Shown piece after piece: positions 59,902-64,000 of a DNA stretch of 64,000 nucleotides. The DNA is from Nymphaea colorata (taxonomy: Eukaryota > Streptophyta > Magnoliopsida > Nymphaeales > Nymphaeaceae). The position numbers were made by a program, and so were the translations under genes. Location: contig NC_045140.1 of assembly GCF_008831285.2 (NCBI RefSeq), forward strand, positions 25,314,131 through 25,378,130. The letters run 5' to 3'. Every line of letters begins with the position of its first letter. Position 1 is the first letter of the stretch. Below the pieces are notes generated by a model. It was not told where the DNA came from. It saw only the letters and a program-made list of their open reading frames with translations, and did no database searches.

Positions 59902-60396
59902 TCACTCTCTCTCGGAGGGGTTCCTCCAGAAGCCCGTATAGAGCTTAACCCACTCCTCATCGTCTATCGGAGACGCCTCCGTCTTCGGCAATTCGTCGAG
60001 ACACGCCTCCGTCTTCGGCAATTCGTCGAGACACGTCCCCGTCTTCGGCAATTCGTCGAGACACGCGGCTGGAGCGGCGGCGGAGTTGGGCGGCGCGGGG
60101 TGGACCTGCGAGAGCCTCGTATCCTCCCGCTTCCGCTCATGCAGGAGCACCATCTTCTTCTTGCCAGCTACACGCCGTTTTTTCTTCTTCTTGAGGGCCT
60201 TCCTACACAAACCAGCCGGCAGCCTAACCACGGTGAGTACCAAAAGGTTGACGAGACCACATGGGCAGCAGCAGCAGACGGCCGCGCACTCGGCGGTGGT
60301 TCCGCCGGCAACCTCCGCGAAATGAGCGCACGTCGAAGGCTCCTTCTTTAACAACGGCTGCCGCCGGTCGGTCGGCCGGCGCGCCAGCTGCGTCAT
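59902..60396 (-). CDS. Cys-rich small protein with a hydrophobic segment (pollen-preferential-like), 164 aa
   Basis: A single exon from the ATG at 60396 (MTQLARRPTDRRQPLLKK); upstream in-frame codons are non-ATG. Residues 35-63 read TAECAAVCCCCPCGLVNLLV then LTVVRLPAG: a cysteine cluster followed by a hydrophobic stretch, then LCRKALKKKKKRR. This CCCCPC-G-VNLLVLxVxRxPAGLCR block, plus the Trp-rich end EEWVKLYTGFWRNPSERE, is what I recall from short plant proteins annotated as pollen-preferential or unknown. Membrane association, perhaps by palmitoylation of the Cys cluster, is inference. Residues ~111-141 carry three copies of a ten-residue unit CLDELPKTEA, encoded by a perfect-to-near-perfect 30-bp tandem repeat (59971-60060). 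A TATA-like CCATAAAAGG lies at 60451-60460. Function unknown. Confidence 0.8.
   Translation of the reverse strand: MTQLARRPTDRRQPLLKKEPSTCAHFAEVAGGTTAECAAVCCCCPCGLVNLLVLTVVRLPAGLCRKALKKKKKRRVAGKKKMVLLHERKREDTRLSQVHPAPPNSAAAPAACLDELPKTGTCLDELPKTEACLDELPKTEASPIDDEEWVKLYTGFWRNPSERE
59971..60060. repeat. 30-bp tandem repeat, three units, in coding DNA
   Basis: Three consecutive 30-bp units sharing CCGTCTTCGGCAATTCGTCG, at 59971-60000, 60001-60030 and 60031-60060, differ at only a few positions. Because the unit length is a multiple of three, each adds ten residues to the encoded protein without a frameshift. Confidence 0.95.
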
Positions 60397-60469
60397 CCCA
60401 AGGCCACGATCGACCGGCTTCTCTATTCCCAACAGGGCAGGAGTCCCCGTCCTTTTATGGAGGGGAGAG

Positions 60470-63400
60470 ATGAGAAGAAGGGTGAGCGTCTTTTCTTGAT
60501 GGGGGCCTAGGAGAAGGCCAATGCCCTCTGGAATTCGACCATCACCGGAGAAAGTGGGTGGGGAGGAACGGAACTCCGCCTTCCCGACGGTCGTCCGGTG
60601 CGTCTTCGTCCTCCGTCGGGAGTGGAAGACTGCTCGTGAATGTGGCGATTGATAACACGGAGCGCCAAAAAAGGGAGGTGGGGTGGAGCTCTCGGAGACT
60701 CAGCCAATTAGGGAAGAACCCCTTCCGACGGTTTCTTTCTGAAGAGGCGAGGACCAAGGAAGGTCTTCACCTGCCGCAAATCCGGTGAGGCCTTGGAATG
60801 TCGATCGAGAAAGCGAGCTGACTCAGAGAGGGAGAAAAGACAGGTGAGAAACCCTTCAAAAGAGGAAAGGAAAGCCTGGCTTTACCATGGCAGAAGAGAA
60901 ACTGAGTGGCAATGACTGCGCAACATTGATGGCTGCATGATACGTTTCGGGATGGATGGACCATGGAGGGCGGAGGCGCCCACGAAACAATCGGACGCCC
61001 CGACTGTCGCTTCAATCCATGGAAACTTTCCTTGGACTGCCAAACTTTCTCGGTCGCCATTTTCCCACTCTGTTTTTAGAGTGCTTACTCCGTTGTTTCT
61101 GGACACGCATCCTTTTCCAAGATGTTGCTGGATGTTTACGTGGCCTCAGATGGCTCTTCACAACTAGTATTGCAAAAAAAGTTCGTCCGTGTCAACAAAA
61201 ATGTGTTGGTAGATGAATCTTTTATTGATTTTGTCCCTTTTAATCGTTTTGTTTTGTTACAAGGTAACATCTTTACAGTCTAATGTGAAAAACCGCTCCA
61301 CTCTCCCTTCTATCTTATAAGTTGTGTTTGTTTCATCGAGATCTGAATTTGATATTCTAAAATCTCTGATTCATGGATTTAGCATTAGATGTTAGACGTC
61401 TTCGTAATCTAATTTTAATTTTAATGTTAGCATGTAGCATGAGATCTCTCAAAACACACTTTTTGATGCATCCTCGGTTTTTTCTAGATGGGTAAGGGGA
61501 ATAACCTTTCACTCAAAAAATGAAAAGAAAAGAACGCCATGCGGGTAGCCCTCATTTATCTAAAACATGGAGAACCTAAAATTGAGACATTAAGTGGGTG
61601 TTTGATTACTTTACATTTGAAATATGTAAGTGGGATGATCTGATGCTTGTCCTAACATGACAAAAGAACTACAGTAAAACTCCATGGCTCATCAAACTAA
61701 GCCTCTTATGTCATATCTAAGATTCACAGTGAAATCTTGGTTTTACTTCTCTAATTTGAGAAAATGTCTTGAAACTATCAAATGCCTCCTGCATCCACCT
61801 AGAGTTTAAACGGCTTTGACAACCACTAGTTCTCCTGTAGTCCACGGAAATGCTTTCCTTGACATGATCTATTATTTGATTGCCTACCTAAGCGCTGACC
61901 CCGCTTATTGGCGTTTACAAATCAAACCAAAATTTCCAATTGATAATTCAATTTTTCCACCACATGTGGGTAGGAGGAAGTGGATGTTCAGAGGAGAATC
62001 TCTAGAATCAAGTTTCGATTCTGTCATTTCCTTACTTGGAATTTAATCACATCGGATTTGAGAAGGGCTTATTGTCCGATCTAGAAAAAGAAGAACAAAA
62101 TTCCGCTTTCCGTCTCTGCATCTTTGGAACCATTGGAAGCAAAAAAACACGTTAATTTGGTATACAAAACGTTACTTTCCTCCTTCCAACAAAAAAACGG
62201 AAACCAGCTACTTGCCTACGGCACGGGCCGTGGTTAAGACGTTAGCCGCGCACGCCACCTACAGGACCTTTCCGTGCACGTTTTGTGAACATGGTATACT
62301 TACTACTACATGATTATGCTTCTTAAATTTGAATACGATTTTTATTTGTCCTAATAGTAACTATAGAATTAAGTAAATCTTGGACTTTATGATAGCAAAC
62401 AAGCCGCCGTCGAACTAAAAAACTTTGTGCGCGTGAAATGAATGAAGACAATCCAACCTTCAGCGTTTATGGATTCCCAACTTCTTGCCAAGTTCCACTC
62501 GATGAGCAGATAGAAAGCACGCAGCAATTCGCATCCAAGCCCGTTGGAGCAGGGGCGGAACCAGGGTAGGGCTCGCAAAAAATTTACATGTAAAAGGCTA
62601 GAAACAGAGGCCTCCATCTGACTTTACATTATAAAAATCGATCTACCCCATGCGTCTTTCTTTTCAGAATTTTTACTGGAACTCAAAAGCAGCTTTTGAC
62701 CTCTTCGGCTCCGGTAAGGAGAAAATGGGGTTTCGGTTCATGTTAAGACAGTTACATTAATCTTCCTACTCGTTTGAACATTAATCGACATCTATCTGTT
62801 GAAAGATGTCTTGAAATACAAGGCAACACATCTAAGTGACAAACATGCCGCAGTATATGAAAGAAGGAGATCAGCAAGCACAGGGGCAAAACCAGAAATC
62901 TTTTTTAAGGGTCAAATAATATTTCAAAATTTGTATAAAACAATTTTTATACTGTAAGTCCCCTCCCCCACCCCTCAAAAAATAATAATAAGTGGGGACA
63001 CGCCGCACAAAGGCGAGCTCTACCTTTGCTTTCTGATGACAACACTTGCAAAAGTTTATTTTTTTATTTTTCCATTTTTAGGGAGATAATTAGTTTTTAA
63101 GCGCTTATTTGACGTGGTTTAAGTGTTGGGCAGTTTTTTATTATTCGCCCCTTTTGTTGGGCGCCATTTTATTATTAAATTTGCACTTGGGCTTCCAGCT
63201 AACATTTCTTTTTTTTTCTTTGACTTGGAAATAGGAGGGTAGAATCTAGCGGTTGCACGTAATTTTGGTTGGGGAGCAAACTCCTCCAGTCTACGTACTT
63301 TCTAAGTTAGAGCAAGCAAGAAATAGCCTTTGACTTGATTAAATTAAGTTGGGTGCAACATATTGTGTGCGGCCAAATTTGTGCATAATTGGCTTGCAAT

Positions 63401-64000
63401 GATGGAGCTAGGACCTTTTTCTCATCTCCATTAGAATAAAATTTGTGAACCTGCATGCTATTGAATCTGGTCGATGCTGACTAACTTCGACTAGGCAGGA
63501 CCACGAAACTTAGATTGGCAGGGTCGATCCGTCCAGTCAGCCACCTCAAGCCCACCCGAAACAGATCAAGTATGACTGAAACTCCCGGTTTAGTTCTGTG
63601 AACCAATTAACTAGAGGGAGGGCCGGCGGAGATGGTGGTTCCGTGTTCAAAGATTGGTTGACTTGAGTAGTAGGACTCAGGCTGCGTGGTGGGTCGACCG
63701 GTTTGGTTAACCATGTCAATTCCACAAGGAGAATCATCACCATGCCATGCAGAAAACCGTGTAGAGGCCAGAGAGGAAAAGCAGCCAAGAAAGAATACGA
63801 AGAACAAATTAAGATGGAGTGCATAATCCCGTGGGCATGGTCATTTTTTTCTCGCGCAAATTTCTAAACCATTACATCTGAAGCCAGTCTGTTTGCCTTG
63901 GCAAAACAATGAAACAGCGAAGATTCAGGAAGCAGAATCACGATAGAGACGTGGACGCGTCAAATGCAAAGGTCCCCTCCTGAGGCGGTCCTCCTTGATC
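60470..64000. other. Intergenic to the right edge
   Basis: GC-rich up to about 61150, with overlapping open frames on both strands that I cannot assign, then AT-rich. Sequences beginning GGGGCGGAACCAGGG (about 62553) and GGGGCAAAACCAGAAA (about 62882) resemble each other and look like starts of decayed repeats. The minus-strand frame at 63546-63824 (MHSILICSSYSFLAAFPLWP) has a hydrophobic start but no known relatives that I recall. Confidence 0.35.

Noticed and set aside
63546-63824. 92-codon minus-strand frame with a hydrophobic start, possible secreted peptide
   Set aside because: No recognisable mature-peptide motif or family, and an overlapping frame (63607-63807) looks equally plausible; not enough support.
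1-64000. CRISPR arrays, bacterial operons, ribosomal RNA genes
   Set aside because: Nothing of the kind was seen; the sequence is eukaryotic nuclear DNA.

Overview
The window is nuclear DNA from a flowering plant. The evidence is spliced genes with GT-AG introns, a strigolactone-receptor D14 gene, a plant VDAC start, a plant ARM-repeat gene, fragments of a CLASSY (plant RNA-directed DNA methylation) helicase-like gene, and the usual plant mix of Ty1/copia debris, MITEs, a SINE and AT-rich intergenic DNA. The species cannot be fixed from the sequence. All recognised genes lie on the minus strand. Their exons are often GC-rich islands in AT-rich surroundings.

Layout. 1-2.2 kb: first two coding exons of a mitochondrial porin (VDAC), running off the left edge. 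2.2-12.7 kb: intergenic, with TE-like blocks (3.55-3.94, 5.07-5.56 kb) and an AT-rich tract (9.69-10.16 kb). 12.7-15.3 kb: a two-exon ARM-repeat protein gene whose last 25 codons sit behind a 1.4 kb intron. 19.3-24.5 kb: a four-exon gene for a charged Arg/Asp-rich nuclear-type protein of unknown function. 24.8-25.5 kb: a SINE with clean target-site duplications and a copia scrap. 25.8-27.1 kb: a near-palindromic hairpin (about 620-650 bp arms, about 53 bp loop). 27.5-34.9 kb: two broken copies of a CLASSY3/4-like gene in head-on inverted orientation about 3.8 kb apart. 36.9-37.5 kb: decayed copia RT/RNase H. 37.9-42.4 kb: two related small-protein genes (97 and 89 aa). 47.6-50.2 kb: D14 in two exons (267 aa, full catalytic triad). 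50.4-59.9 kb: intergenic, with a PIF/Harbinger-like MITE and a family of mini-hairpins. 59.9-60.4 kb: a Cys-rich small protein gene with a tripled 10-residue repeat. The rest is intergenic.

The genes do not form a pathway. The most unusual feature is the pair of adjacent large inverted repeats at 25.8-34.0 kb. One is a tight hairpin. The other has arms made from a gene of the small-RNA/DNA-methylation machinery itself. If transcribed across, either could make double-stranded RNA; the second could in principle target its parental CLASSY-type gene. That is inference and needs small-RNA data.
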